Positions 22,176 to 33,517 of a stretch of DNA of 64,000 nt are shown one piece after another. The DNA is taken from contig LR990048.1 in NCBI GenBank assembly GCA_905147135.1, positions 19,576,563 to 19,640,562 on the forward strand, given 5' to 3'. The stretch is from Blastobasis lacticolella (Eukaryota; Arthropoda; Insecta; Lepidoptera; Blastobasidae). The position numbers and the translations under genes were made by a program. The notes below the pieces were generated by a model, which searched no databases, was not told where the DNA came from, and was given only the letters and a program-made list of their open reading frames with translations. Numbering within the stretch: position 1 is the stretch's first letter; each line of letters begins with the position of its first letter.

Positions 22176-22494
22176 TGCGCGAATTCGAATGCATCAAATC
22201 CAAAAGCTTATTCATAATCAAAACTCTGAAGCCCTATATATATCATTTTTCCACACATACAAGTGTGTATAACCATACCAATTAAGCGAACTATGCAACT
22301 GCCGTGCAACCGAAATTAGTCATAGTTCCAATTTCGTTCTCCATTACAGGGTTTATTGAGCAGAAATTCGCGCGAAAGCCTTGGGGTGTGCCTTCGAAAA
22401 TAGAGTTGACTCAACTTGCTGGAAAATGCTTTTCAGTGATGACACATTACCATTTCTAGGTAAAGCAACTGAAATTTCACAACCGTGTCCACCC

Positions 22495-22632
22495 TTTTTT
22501 CTTGCTTAAAAATCCTACTTGAATTATTCTATCTATTGTTGAAAACCGCATTAAAATCCGTTGCGTAGTTTAAAAGATCTAAGCGTACATAGATACAGAA
22601 GGCGGGAAGCGACTTTGTTTTATACTATGTAA
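22495..22632 (+). repeat. ACTAG repeat 3' part
   Basis: TTTTCTTGCTTAAAAATCCT, TTCTATCTATTGTTGAAAAC, GCGACTTTGTTTTATACTAT. Confidence 0.5.
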
Positions 22633-23254
22633 AAATATGCCATAAAGCCATGGAGTGCTTTAAACCCTTATAAATTTAATTTCATAGCCAACATCCAATA
22701 CTATAATCAAGAATATGCTCAAAGCCACCAGTCTAAAATACACCAAAGTCGCGGAAAAGTCAATTTCTAGTGACTCCGAGTGACTCTGTACTGTGACGTC
22801 AGAGGACAATAGCTCCCCGACTATACGCCTGTATATCACTTACAGTCGGAGCGATCGACTTTCAAAGCTCTATTTACAAAAGCTCCGGCTGACGTAAGCA
22901 AAGCCCGGGAATCGAATCTAGGTCCGGGTATCGGCTCCACGTCCGTTTGTGATAAAATCGGTACAAAGCAACCGTTTCACAAACAACCGGTTTGAAGGGA
23001 TACCGGCTGCGATGTTGGGATTATAGGCGGGGAGGCAGGGTATTAAATGAGGTGGGGTCGTTTGAAGTTTTTGTAATCTTCCCATTTGTCTCCATCTTTG
23101 AAATTTGTGTTCTTGTGCAAGGTATAGGTGTGATATGTAGTAAGTGATGCTGGGAATGAATTTGTTACTAGATATTATTATGTTAAACTTTCACTTCTTT
23201 AAATTATCTGTTAACATTGTACGTCGGGTGTAGCCAGTATTTTCACTTTTCCCT

Positions 23255-23385
23255 ACCAGATTCTACACAATCCTTTTGAAGTAATTTTTTTAAGCCGTAT
23301 GAAAATCTGTTCAGTAGTTTTTGAGATTTTCGCGAACAGACAGACAGACGCGGCGTGGGACTTTGTTTTATAATATGTAGTTATT
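23255..23385 (+). repeat. ACTAG-related repeat 3' part
   Basis: GCCGTATGAAAATCTGTTCA, CAGACAGACAGACGCGGCGT, TTGTTTTATAATATGTAG; same sister type as 13575-13745. Confidence 0.45.
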
Positions 23386-23719
23386 TATTTAAAAATTAAG
23401 GTAAACATTAAAATGTCTGAACAAATCGCGTAAACAATTCGAAAAATTAGTACGCAACAAGTCTGTACTGTACAAGTACGTTTGTCGCGACGTTTGTGAA
23501 ACAAAATCGTAACCAAAACGAGACCGCGAGCTCCTACACTATAAACAACACTGTCCAGAGACACGGCTGAAGCAAACGATAAATATAGATCAGCGATCTA
23601 TGATATATCGATCCCGCGTGGGTTCCGGTCCCTGTGTCGTGCATAGCAAACGATCCATTCATAAACAAGGTTGGATCAATGGGTATGTACCACGTTTACT
23701 ATGGGCGGGGCGGATGCAC

Positions 23720-24075
23720 GAGCGTCGGTGTCCTAATGGCTAGCGGGTACGACTCGTACGCAAGAGGTACCGACTTTTGCCCCCAGTGTCGCCATGGACC
23801 AATGGCTTTTCTGAGTTATGTAAATTAGTTGAACACTCACCGATGCTCTTAAGCGATGTCCTAAATAGCAAAGACCGCAAAACCGCCCGTTGCACGACCG
23901 TTGCTAATTAGGACTGCGCCTAGAAAAACATCGTGATGAAAGCTGCACATTTAGGCGACTGAATTTGTAACTGTGATTCAATCTGGTCAGGACCTGTTAA
24001 CACCGTCACGGAGCTCAGATGGCAGTAGCTTCTTTGTACCTATTTGATCGGATGAATCCTGGATTAACTACAACC
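23720..24075 (+). mobile_element. SINE-W with an inserted miniature element
   Basis: Head CGGTGTCCTAATGGCTAGCG, CGACTCGTACGCAAGAGGTA, then CTGAGTTATGTAAATTAG, GATGCTCTTA, an insertion at 23852-23920, and the rest of the body. Confidence 0.65.
23852..23920. mobile_element. 69-bp Tourist-like miniature element in SINE-W
   Basis: Ends AGCGATGTCCTAAATAGCAA and, inverted, GGCGCAGTCCTAATTAGCAA, interrupting the SINE-W body after CTCTTA. Related to the elements in the gene introns. Confidence 0.6.
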
Positions 24076-25204
24076 AAGACATTGACGATATGATTATTAT
24101 AGTATAGGTGGGGCAAGTACAGCACGCCATAACAATATTTGCAACGCCACAAACTTAACTGACCCGGTAACAGTGTCGCTGTTGTTCGCACATAAAATTT
24201 CAGAATGGCAATACTTAGTTCTAGTTTTGGCCGTCGGGTTAAGTGAGTTTGTGCCACTCTACAGCAGCACACGCTAAAATTACAGTGCGGTTTCCCGAAT
24301 GACCCCAAGTACCTGGTAAGGTGGTGAATTCACTACATTTCTGTGGGAAATGTGCAATAGCTCGGCCAACACGTCTTTTAACCAAGGCAAAATATAGAAT
24401 TTCCCAATTGACCCCAGGCACACCTCCCACAAGGAGTTTACTGGGAAAATTGTATGAGAAATCACATTGAAATGTGTACAGCCATTTGCCATTCGTAGGC
24501 GCAAAATACAACAAAGAAAAAATTACAAGCATCGCACTTTTAATCTATTAGGTAGTTGTTCACATTTCCTGAAATTATTTACACTGGTAGGTGCATAAAT
24601 GTACAAACTACAACCGACTCTGGTCCGTAGCAACAAGGCTCTTTTTCCCGACACGTGCCCGTAATAAGGGCAAACGATTCTAGCATTTCCACGTGTGAAA
24701 CAGTAATAAAATAATAATGGGGTGCTCAGAATGGGGGGTATTGGACTCATCTCTCTGAATTACCTTTACACAAAGGTGTATAGTGAAGACTAAGAAATGC
24801 AATGAAATGAAATGTAAAGTATGAATTGTTGTTCTAAAATACAATAGGATAAAGGTTCCGCTGCGATCTGCCTTTCGGCGTACAAATTTAAGTATATGTG
24901 TTATTCTTAGAACAATAAAATTACTCACCCATGCTTGACAAAAAATATCAATAAATTCATTGGTTTAATTTAACAGAAATACCCAAACTCATCAAAATAA
25001 ATAAAATGTAAAAGTCAAGTAAAATCTAAGAAATGTCACAGAATATCTAAAGGTACGCGTGTCAAAAAATTTATATACACTATAAAAAATGATGTCAGGC
25101 ATGGTGTAAATTTCTAAATTACCTACATAAATGTCAACTCTTAAATGGAAATACAAATTTAAATTTAAAATAAAACCAAATGAGATGTCAAAAGATCATC
25201 ATAT
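24076..25204. other. No gene recognised
   Basis: Several overlapping minus-strand open stretches (24015-24928) lack any recognisable domain and do not join at splice sites; I regard them as chance. Confidence 0.45.
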
Positions 25205-25334
25205 CAGTCAGAAGACGCCGACTGCTGGGCATAGGCCTCCCCCAGAGATCTCCACGGCGGCCGGTCCTGTGCCTTCCGCAGCTGGTACCTGCGATCTTTA
25301 CCAGGTCGTCGGTCCACCTTGTGGGAGCGAATGT
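25205..25334 (-). mobile_element. RTE-type 3' end, interrupted by hAT element
   Basis: AGACGCCGACTGCTGGGCAT, GATCTCCACGGCGGCCGGTC, ACCAGGTCGTCGGTCCACC. It is cut at 25342 by the hAT-type element and may continue after 25710. Confidence 0.6.
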
Positions 25335-25342
25335 ATTAGGAG

Positions 25343-25702
25343 CAGCGTTGCCAGATCGTACCTTTTAGTACGATTTACGTACTATTTGGCCGACTGTCGT
25401 ACCTTTAGCGTACTTTGCTCCACATCGTACTATTTAGTACGTTTTTACAAAATGCTGAATTTAGCTGAGGGGGGTAGTCACTTCACCTTTCCTGTGCGCA
25501 AAATACTGAAAAATAATGGGAAGGAAGGGTTGATTTTAGCCACCGGCAACAAAATAACGTCATTAATTGACTAAAAATCATCCCCCCCCCAAGGCCGATA
25601 AAATATAGAAGATAATAAGAAGAAATCGTAACTTTTTAGCCATTTTCGTACTATTTTAAGAGCCCAGACGTACTTTTTTGGAAACTACTGCTGGTAACAC
25701 TG
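25343..25702. mobile_element. hAT-type non-autonomous element
   Basis: 360 bp with 12-bp terminal inverted repeats, CAGCGTTGCCAG and CAGTGTTACCAG, flanked by the exact 8-bp duplication ATTAGGAG (25335-25342 and 25703-25710). The inside has repeated GTACxxTTTAGTAC motifs and no transposase. Confidence 0.9.
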
Positions 25703-25764
25703 ATTAGGAGGCACATCTCACGAGTGGCGACCTCGTACCGGTGCTATTCGACTGGCCTCGGGAG

Positions 25765-25850
25765 TACGGTTAGTGAGGTCACCTATCCATTTTCCGGACT
25801 CTGCGTACGTGCTTAATCGGTCTAACAGCACGCTGCCACTAGATTAGGGC
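25765..25850 (+). repeat. Short repeat shared with 28155-28240
   Basis: TATCCATTTTCCGGACTCTG, GCTTAATCGGTCTAACAGC against CATCCATTTCCCGGACTCCG, TTCTCGGTCTGACAAGC. Confidence 0.4.
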
Positions 25851-26627
25851 TGCCTAAGAAATTAATAATTCAGATACAATAATTAAGGAATAATGTAATT
25901 CTAAACAACCACATGGTTAACGAGGTAGGGCTGTAATAAATATCTTTAAAGATATGAATACAATTCAACCGCAATACATTGTAATTAAATTCTGTGTTCC
26001 AGGCGGTCTTTATGACCCATATTCTAGATGCCATGGTACCACGTACCTTGGTCGCCAGATCGTGAGATAGGTTTAGTTTTTATATAATTGAATTTTTTTA
26101 CAGAAAAGTATAATAAAAATAACATAAAAACAAATCTTAACTAATTACTAAATTGAAGATAAACTGAAAAAAAAAATTGTTTTTGTTTTTAGGGTAATAT
26201 GAATATATTATGTAGGTACTCACAGGTAGCATTTGAGGTAACAAACAAAGAGTTTTATAGGAATCTCAGCATATTATTATTTTTTCTTTTTATGAGACAT
26301 TATTTTTCCCAACGACATTTTTGCGAATTGCTGTTTCTAAAATTTACGTTGTATTACAACGTGCTATTTTTTCTTTTTTTTTCTCTTAATTTTATCATAA
26401 GAAAGTGAATGATGCTTTAAAAAAAATAATCGGATTCTTCTTATAATACCTATTAAGAATGATGAATTTCTTTCTCTGCATGAACTTCTGTAAACCTTTT
26501 GTGTGCGCTACCTGTCACTAGCTAAAATAATTGGTTTCTTTCCATAACCGTTTTCCGATCGGTTTTCCGTTTGGGTGTTCTATGTATAATAAGTATGTAT
26601 TTAAAAAAAAAAAAAAGTATTTAAGTA
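25851..26627. other. AT-rich, nothing recognised
   Basis: Long T and A runs (26165, 26365, 26610). 26839-27895 is also empty of recognised features. Confidence 0.45.
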
Positions 26628-26735
26628 GTATATCAGTTATCTAGCACCCATAGTACAAGCTTTGCTTAGTTTGGGGCTAGATGGCGCTGTGTGAATTTGT
26701 CCACGAATATTTATTTTATTATTTTATACCAAGGT
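26628..26735 (+). mobile_element. SINE-G, 5'-truncated
   Basis: TATCAGTTATCTAGCACCCA, TTTGGGGCTAGATGGCGCTG, GAATTTGTCCACGAATATTT; lacks the tRNA head. Confidence 0.65.
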
Positions 26736-26737
26736 TG

Positions 26738-26838
26738 TCTGGAAGAGATCACTCTACTGATGAGACCGCATTTTGTACTTATTGTAATATATTATATCTC
26801 ATGTATGTATCCTGTATCTAAATAAAGAGATATTGTAT
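26738..26838 (+). mobile_element. LINE 3' end (GGTTGTCTGGAAGA type)
   Basis: AAGGTTGTCTGGAAGAGATC, GATGAGACCGCATTTTGTAC, CTAAATAAAGAGATATTGTA. A shorter copy is at 21047-21140. Confidence 0.6.
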
Positions 26839-27977
26839 TGTTATTGTACGTTTATCCGATTCCAATGTCCCATACTCGTCATAATTGGTGGTTACCACCC
26901 CTTGCCAGATAATCAACGGGCCCAGTCACCAATTCACAGTTAACCGCTACATGCACTAATTGACCACTTCGGAACACCCACTTTACAGACCGGCCTGTAT
27001 CCCACTTGCCATGACAAGCTGCGCTATCGAGACAATGGCTTTCTACACTGTCTTTACCCGATTAAACTAAACCTAGGCGTTGCTTAACGCCTAAATTATT
27101 TAAGATATTCCTAAAAAGAAAAAGCATTGCACCAACAACATTCTAGGCTTCTAAGCTCGAAACTTAAACTTGCTAAGTCACTTAAGGCATAGTTTTTGTG
27201 ACTCCTAAATGCTTAGAAATATCCTAAGGAGTCAACTTAAGCATTGCCTAAATTTCGTGCAATCGGGCAAAAGCGAAGGCTTTTATGGAAATGCGACAAC
27301 TTGAAACACATCTCGCTTGCTCCTAACCGGTAGCTGTGGCCGTCATAAATGTCAATTGCAAGATTAATGGCCACCATTAATGGTCACGGGCCCCCGAAGC
27401 AGTTACGAAGTTATAAGTTATTTATGCGGTCGTGATACGGTATGATTACTCTCATTTGTTAATGTTATGGTGTAATTAAGAGCCCTTACACACATAAACG
27501 TGTTAGTTGAGCAACTGCAGAGCTGCTAAGTTGCACTGCAGCAGCCCGACTGGGTGTCTGTAAGTCGCGGCCGGATGGTTAAATTAGCCGGTTAATTAAG
27601 GCGAGCATTTTAAACAGTAATTTAATTGAAAAATGCGAAATTCATGAACTTTGAAAGTAATGTCTGTAAAACCAACGACATTGCCCCGAGTTTACGGAGC
27701 TTCTCCATGCACAACGCTAACATAACCGAATTAAAACGTAATGCCACCTATTATTATTGTTTAACATTGTTATGATTATATTAGACAACCGGGCCGTAAG
27801 TGTTTATTTCCTCTTCGGCAGTCGCCAGCTACTATCTGCGCTCCAGCCGCTTAATTAATATCTCTTTCAATCGTCTAAAATTAGAGGGGTAGTAAAGTGT
27901 GTAGGAAACACACAGTAACACGTTGGCCGTCCCATGGCCAGCGCACATCGCCCCACGCCGACCACGGCCTGACCGTG

Positions 27978-28067
27978 CCCGACAATACCAGACAGAGCCG
28001 AGCAGCGCCCGATAGGGCCAGGCAGAGCCGGGCAGCGCCCGACAATGCCAGGCAGAGCCGGACTGCG
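27978..28067 (+). repeat. Minisatellite, three 30-bp units
   Basis: Units start at 27978, 28008 and 28038, with the pattern CCCGACAATGCCAGGCAGAG then CCGGGCAGCG; GC-rich. Confidence 0.85.
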
Positions 28068-28240
28068 AAAGCGCAGCGCGAAATTGTGAAATTGCGCTCT
28101 CATGACGGGCTCAAGTCCGTATCCCATAGATAGTATCTCATCGGTGTAAATGTCCAGTGCTCCCATCCATTTCCCGGACTCCGCGAGTATTGCTTAACCT
28201 TCGTTCTCGGTCTGACAAGCTGTCACTAATTGAACAAACG

Positions 28241-29477
28241 CCGCTTAACTAAATAAACCCATACAGAAATTGTAACACAAACATCACATACGATTATAAA
28301 AGCTAATTCCCCGCCGTCCATAATAACCATGGCATATAAAATAAACCGGACGACTTCAAAACAAACAGCAAGTTTCGTTCAGCAAATGGGATGATTCAGA
28401 GCGAAATGATTTACCTCTGTAAACAATTAAATTGTAACATTTCAAACATTGCGCTCTCATTACGGTCGCTAGGAGAAATACTCGTATCGTGCTGTCTAGT
28501 TAGAATGTTTAGGGGCTAAAGTTTCATTTGGTTTGGTGTTTAGAATTTGTTTTAAAGTACAGATACCGCAGTCAGACAATACTATTTTAGCCTATGACGA
28601 AAAAAGAGGGAGGTTACTAGGTTGACGTGTGTATTGATGTATCTGTGTGTGTCAATAACCCTATAATTGTCTCCATGTTTTATGTACTCTTTTTTTTATT
28701 CTTCTTTCTTTATTCTTTATTGTACACAAACATGACATAATTATACAGTACAGTAACAGAGATTTTGTGTTAAATGTAAATTATTATGTCGTGGCGTCCT
28801 TTGTAATAAATATTTTCTTTCTTTTTTTCTTTCTTTCTTTCAATCTTCGGCATCGTAGCTCCCAAACGCGTTGACCCGTAAGTTACGTAGAATTTTGCTA
28901 ACGAGTAGCCAGCTGCCCAAGTTACGACATTAGAAATACACTCGCGAGCAAGCCACACATACAATCGATTAACCCTCATACATGTCAGGCGTTATAACTT
29001 CATGAATACATAATCGGTTTTAATTCGGTTTTCGCGGTTTGATGGAACGTAAGACAATTATTACCTCTGTATTTAATTATTTACTTAAATATGATCGCTT
29101 CACGCAAGACAATATTTTTAAACAGCTGCAAAATCGTCTATGAAAAATATTGTCTGCCGTTAAGCAATCGTGTGGAACAAATTATATAAATACAGAGTTA
29201 AACATTGTCTATCAAATAGGCTATCGAACTGCAAAAACCTAATCAAAATCAATTAGGTATTTATGATGTTAGGGACTGATTTGTAACGCCAGAAATGTAT
29301 GGAACGCCGTATATGGAAAAATTTCGCGAGTGTATACACCAAGAGTATATATCAAGCGGATATATCAAGAGTATACTTGTAACAAGAGTCCTTATATTCG
29401 GGCTTATCGACTTTGAGGGTTGAAGAGGTCCGTAGCGAAAAGATCCTTATATTACTTTTTTGTTTATCCGTATGGTG
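28241..29477. other. Mostly unrecognised
   Basis: Holds a LINE tail (28690-28740) and CT-rich TTTCTTTC repeats (28815-28842); otherwise no feature. Confidence 0.45.
28690..28740 (-). mobile_element. LINE poly(A)/AATAAAG tail
   Basis: On minus: GTTTGTGTACAATAAAGAAT then AAAGAAAGAAGAATAAAAAAAA. Only the tail is recognisable. Confidence 0.4.
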
Positions 29478-29765
29478 ATCTTGGAGTTAATGTTACGGTC
29501 GTATTCTCGCACAAGGACCCAGGGTCTGCCTGACAGATCAGGTAATTACAATGGAGCGATTGCCTTCTGAGCTCCGTGTCCCTGTTAATAGCGGAATCTG
29601 ACCAGATTGGATCATGGTTACACACATGGCGTGCAGGGTTCGTCACGATGTTTTCCCTCACCGTAAGAGCATCGGTTTATTGTTCAAGTAATATACGTAA
29701 CTAAGAGAATAGTCTTGGTAATGGCGGCATTCGGGTTCGAACCCAGTATCTCGGGGTACGTGTCG
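29478..29765 (-). mobile_element. SINE-W, near full length
   Basis: GTTACGGTCGTATTCTCGCA, GGAGCGATTGCCTTCTGAGC, CACGATGTTTTCCCTCACCG, and box B on minus GGGTTCGAACCCGAATGCCG. Confidence 0.7.
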
Positions 29766-29809
29766 GCATGACCGCTTACATAATTCTAGTAGCAATTATT
29801 GAAGACTCG

Positions 29810-29862
29810 ATACATCGCCACCTCACTCAGTTGCGGTTTGAGCGAGTGGGATGGCGATGTAT
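29810..29862. repeat. 53-nt imperfect hairpin
   Basis: ATACATCGCCA pairs with TGGCGATGTAT (11 bp), then CCTCACTC with GAGTGGG through small bulges; the loop is around GTTGCGGTTTGA. Confidence 0.6.
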
Positions 29863-30130
29863 AACCCGTTAGACGGTCGGGTCTGATGGACGTGAACTCG
29901 CGCGCGCTTTGTACAGGTTACTTTTGATGCCTTAAAAGGAATAGGACCCCGCGGGAAAGTTGAATGTTTACAACGATCCGAACTGCGCACGGGTGGGAAC
30001 CGTGAAATGAAGTCTCGCTCGTCGCAAATGAAGCGATAGATTTCGCAGACCCTGTAATCTGGGTGACGTCATCGATGTTCAGTTTTCGGATGACGTCACT
30101 AGGCCCAATATCCCCCGAGTCTGGACTTAC

Positions 30131-30225
30131 GTCAGCCATTAGTATTCAAGCTATCGGCCTTCGGTTTTTACCGCTGTTTAATGGGAGCGAGGAGGGGGAG
30201 GTGCAGTCGGGACGAGCTATAAAGT
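30131..30225 (-). other. Possible promoter and first exon
   Basis: On minus, TTTATAGC (30222-30215) is followed by a GC-rich stretch, ATGGCTGAC at 30139-30131 and a perfect donor GTAAGT (30130-30125). Two full TGACGTCA motifs lie just downstream at 30091-30098 and 30064-30071. No further exon was found. Confidence 0.25.
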
Positions 30226-30844
30226 AGTCACATAATTAATTATTATGGCGTTTATAATTAAAGCTGTAGTGACCTAGCGGTGACTATGCTAGCTTACAAT
30301 ACAAGGGCATCAGCGCCTGGCCACCTTAAGAACCATATTCCTGTGCAGTATATCTTAAAAGATTATTAAGCGTTCATGGATTTAACATTTCATTCATTCA
30401 GAATAAAAGACGAGTTCTTTGGGCCTGAGGAACAGCTAATTTCCTCTTCTTTTCTGCACCAAATACCCTGTATTTTGCTGTAATTGCAAAGAAAGTTATT
30501 CTTGAAGTACATTCTACCACACACAAGATACACAATTCTTCCACAATTGCAACTTTTGTTTGAACAGAACGCCAAAAGTTATTCTTGACACAAAGATTAG
30601 TAGTTGTATCTGAAGGTACACAAGGCGGTCGCAAAATTATGATTGCCTCGTATAACTTATATTTGTATTTAAATAAGTGTAATTACAATTACAATAATAA
30701 TAATAATAACTCTTTTTCTGTCAACACAAAATTATAACTCGAAGGTACAGGTTACAGTTCAAGAGCATAAAAAATAAATCTTTTGCAGCTAATTATGGAC
30801 CATTTGCTGCATTTAAATTTATTTATTTATTGCCTTAAAAGTTA

Positions 30845-30998
30845 CATATCTATATCTATATTAGCCCGAATCATCCCACTGCTGGACAAAGGCCTCCCCC
30901 CGATTCCTCCACTCTTCACGATCAAGAGCCAATGTCTGCCAGTCACTATCGAAGGCCCGCTGCTCATCTGTCCACCTTTTCTTGGGTCTGCCGCGACG
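30845..30998 (-). mobile_element. RTE-type C-terminal end
   Basis: The minus strand reads PKKRWTDEQRAFDSDWQTLA, then EEWRNRG and a stop, the end of an RTE ORF2. The sense end lies at the left (CACTGCTGGACAAAGGCC on plus). Confidence 0.6.
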
Positions 30999-31249
30999 TC
31001 GTGTAAAAAGTTACATAAATAAATTTAATTGACTAAAGCAACTTTGCTATGCGTTTTCACAGTGCTCGTCTGCTAAATGAACATGCAATATGTCAATTTC
31101 GTGTCATAAACTTATATACTAAGTTTAAATAAAAAATAATTTTTATTAGCTAGCTTTAATTGCGCGTTCTCTGTGATCTGTCAGAGTATTTGTCAAGACT
31201 AAACAAATGAGCCCAAACTCGATGGGTTTACCATGCGTAGTTTAGGAGT

Positions 31250-31395
31250 TCCTAATAGCCACCTTCAGTCTCCATCATCAGGTCAGCTCTATGGTATCAT
31301 AACATTGCATTGTCACTGAACTTACACGAGTGTGCAAAATTCTAGCTCAATCGGAAACCGGTAAATTGGTTAAATGTAACTTGCAAGATTTTATT
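31250..31395 (+). repeat. Interspersed repeat shared with 55380-55525
   Basis: CCATCATCAGGTCAGCTCTA, GGTATCATAACATTGCATTG, TCTAGCTCAATCGGAAACCG. 55380-55525 has the same blocks in the same order. Confidence 0.5.
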
Positions 31396-31587
31396 ACGAA
31401 CAGACTTGGAGACATGTGATACTAAATTAAAGCTTATGAAATACCCTAAATGTCGTTACTTTTCCATGTGGAGATTATGTGGCACACTCAACATATGCCA
31501 CGACAGACGTCGTACTCTGGTTTTACTGCGTCTCCTTTTGGAGAAGGTCATTCATTATGCCCTCCTAGGGGGACTTCAAATACAATA

Positions 31588-31635
31588 AATTTTTTTATGT
31601 TATACGGCAGACAAACAGGCTAACGGGCCGCCAGA
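31588..31635 (-). mobile_element. LINE 3' tip
   Basis: Very short end: TTTTTTATGTTATACGGCAG, ACAGGC, CGGGCCGCC. Confidence 0.45.
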
Positions 31636-31789
31636 ATTCAAGTATATAAAAGCATGGGATGGTAAGTATTTTATGTAGTTTGAAGTAGGGTTTACAGCTG
31701 TTGGTTTGTTTATTGTTCATCAGTATATGTATAAGATTGTTTTGTAAAATAAGTAGACAGGGCACATCGGTACTATTTCCACACAGCAT

Positions 31790-31880
31790 TATCTGATCTG
31801 CCAAAATCCTGGATCATGGTCAAGCCGGACCCTGGGTCCTCGCGCGCGAGAGCACAACCGACATTAACGCAAATATGATG
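31790..31880 (+). mobile_element. SINE-W 3' end
   Basis: ATCTGCCAAAATCCTGGATC, ATGGTCAAGCCGGACCC, CTCGCGCGCGAGAGCACAAC, tail ATGATGATGATAATGATAA. Confidence 0.6.
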
Positions 31881-32031
31881 ATGATAATGATAACACTACG
31901 ACAATGTTACTAGAGCTGTTTTGTAGTTTGTACATTTTTTAACTTCGTGGATGCGAATTTTAAGTTTTTTTGTTTGTTCTTCATATAATATGTTAAGCTT
32001 TCCAGTTAATGTTTGTATCTAAATCTATGTT

Positions 32032-32280
32032 TAGTTTACGCTGCGACAGTTTTCTTCAAAGTCAAGTCCAAGTACGTCGCAACAACATTCTATTTAGTTT
32101 ACGTAGCGACAGTTTTCTTCAAAGTCAAATCCAAGTACGTCGCAACAACATTCTATTTAGTTTACGTAGCGACAGTTTTCTTCAAAGTCAAGTCCGAGTA
32201 CGTCGCAACAACATTCTATTTAGTTTATTTACGTAGCGACAGTTTTCTCCAAACTGAAGTCCAAGAACATCCTACATTCG
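32032..32280 (+). repeat. Minisatellite, three 63-bp units plus a partial unit
   Basis: Units at 32032, 32095 and 32158 start TAGTTTACGTAGCGACAG and end CAACAACATTCTATT. A diverged fourth follows from 32221 with a TTTA insertion. Because 63 is a multiple of 3, open frames run through it, but I see no gene. Confidence 0.9.
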
Positions 32281-32439
32281 CATTCATAGAACACAGTTGC
32301 TCCCGCCATTACAATGCTCCGCTGCGTATTATACACGGCGCAGTACCTCCCTAATGGTTCGCGAATGACTCATCAATTTCCCATCAACAATTCACGAGGG
32401 GATCCTGGCGCATTTATCACTTAAATAACTTACTTGCGG

Positions 32440-32605
32440 TTGGTGCCTTGTTCTATGGCTGTTCAGGGAGAGTATTTTTGTGCCCTGACGCAAAATAGGA
32501 GTTATAGGTTTGACGCGTGTAGAGGCTTTGGGTGTTTGTCTGTCTGTGGCGTCGTAGCTCCCGAACGGATGGACCGATTTTGAAGTGGTTTTCTTTATTT
32601 GAATG
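32440..32605 (+). repeat. Interspersed repeat (GGATGGACCGATTTTGA type)
   Basis: CTGACGCAAAATAGGAGTTA, GTCTGTCTGTGGCGTCGTAG, CTCCCGAACGGATGGACCGA. Shorter copies at 15060-15185, 28580-28660, 47380-47460 (inverted) and 53430-53530 (inverted). Confidence 0.5.
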
Positions 32606-32739
32606 GAAGATTAATTAAGATGGTTTTTAGCTTTGATTCATTCAAATCGGTTTAGTGGTTTAGAAAATATTTGAGTAAATGTAACTTGGTAGGGGTTACT
32701 CGAAAATTTTTGTTTTTGTTTTTTGTCTGTGTTGTCATT

Positions 32740-32935
32740 TCACCGCCATCTCACCTTGTGGTAAGTGACAGCCTATTCACTCCAGCCTTAAAGACGTCTA
32801 AATTATAATGATCAGGAAACACTCTCAGGCAATGCGTTCCATTTCTTAGCCATCATTATAAAGGTTACCACGGTCTGTGAGGATAGCTGGAAGATCCACG
32901 ACATAAGGATATCGGTAAGGTTATATGAATGACCA
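32740..32935 (-). mobile_element. LINE-B 3' end
   Basis: Matches the LINE-B C-terminal end in minus orientation: CACCGCCATCTCACC, AATGATCAGGAAACAC, GCGTTCCA, then GGATAGCTGGAAGATCCACG. Confidence 0.6.
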
Positions 32936-33517
32936 GCTGGACTTCATGAAAAGGCAGTGCTCTACGATATAAGGTTGAGTATCGCTTATACTCGTATTCA
33001 GAAACGTTGCTATGAGGTCTCATAGTTCTCAGGGTTCCAACCGACAATACCGATCGGTCGGTACTACGCGCCCAAAAATTACCAATCAGAGAGCGGTATT
33101 GAATGCAGTGCATTCACTTAGCTGAAGAGCACTGTGAGAAGCCATAGTAACGCTGATTTACATAGACAAGTATTCACGGGCATAGCCAGGTTTTGGTTTT
33201 GGGAGGGGGTTTAAGATCAAAACATATAAATATCGACCCCTCCTTATTGGGTAATCGTAATTAAAGTTACTGAAAATTAAAAATAAGCGAGCGTAGCGTG
33301 ATCAAAATTTTTTCAATTTTGGCTTAATTGGCTCGGGGTGTGAACATGATACCTAAATATAACAAAAGTCAATGACTGAGTGTGCGCAGCTCGGCTCGGA
33401 CTTTTTAGAATACCTGTATATTGGCTTTTTGAATCCGAATTAAGTTCGCGGCGCGATTGGTGCGAATAGTTAAAAAATGAGCGAGGGCAGCGAGTAAGTA
33501 AATGTGTTTATTTCGTT

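Noticed and set aside
24015..24928. Cluster of overlapping minus-strand ORFs
   Set aside because: No conserved motif, and the stretches overlap in several frames without splice sites linking them.
27978..28067. CRISPR array
   Set aside because: Units are contiguous without spacers and the DNA is eukaryotic; it is a minisatellite.
32009..32354. Repetitive protein gene
   Set aside because: Open frames exist in two frames at once because the unit length is 63 bp; no start context, splice sites or domain.
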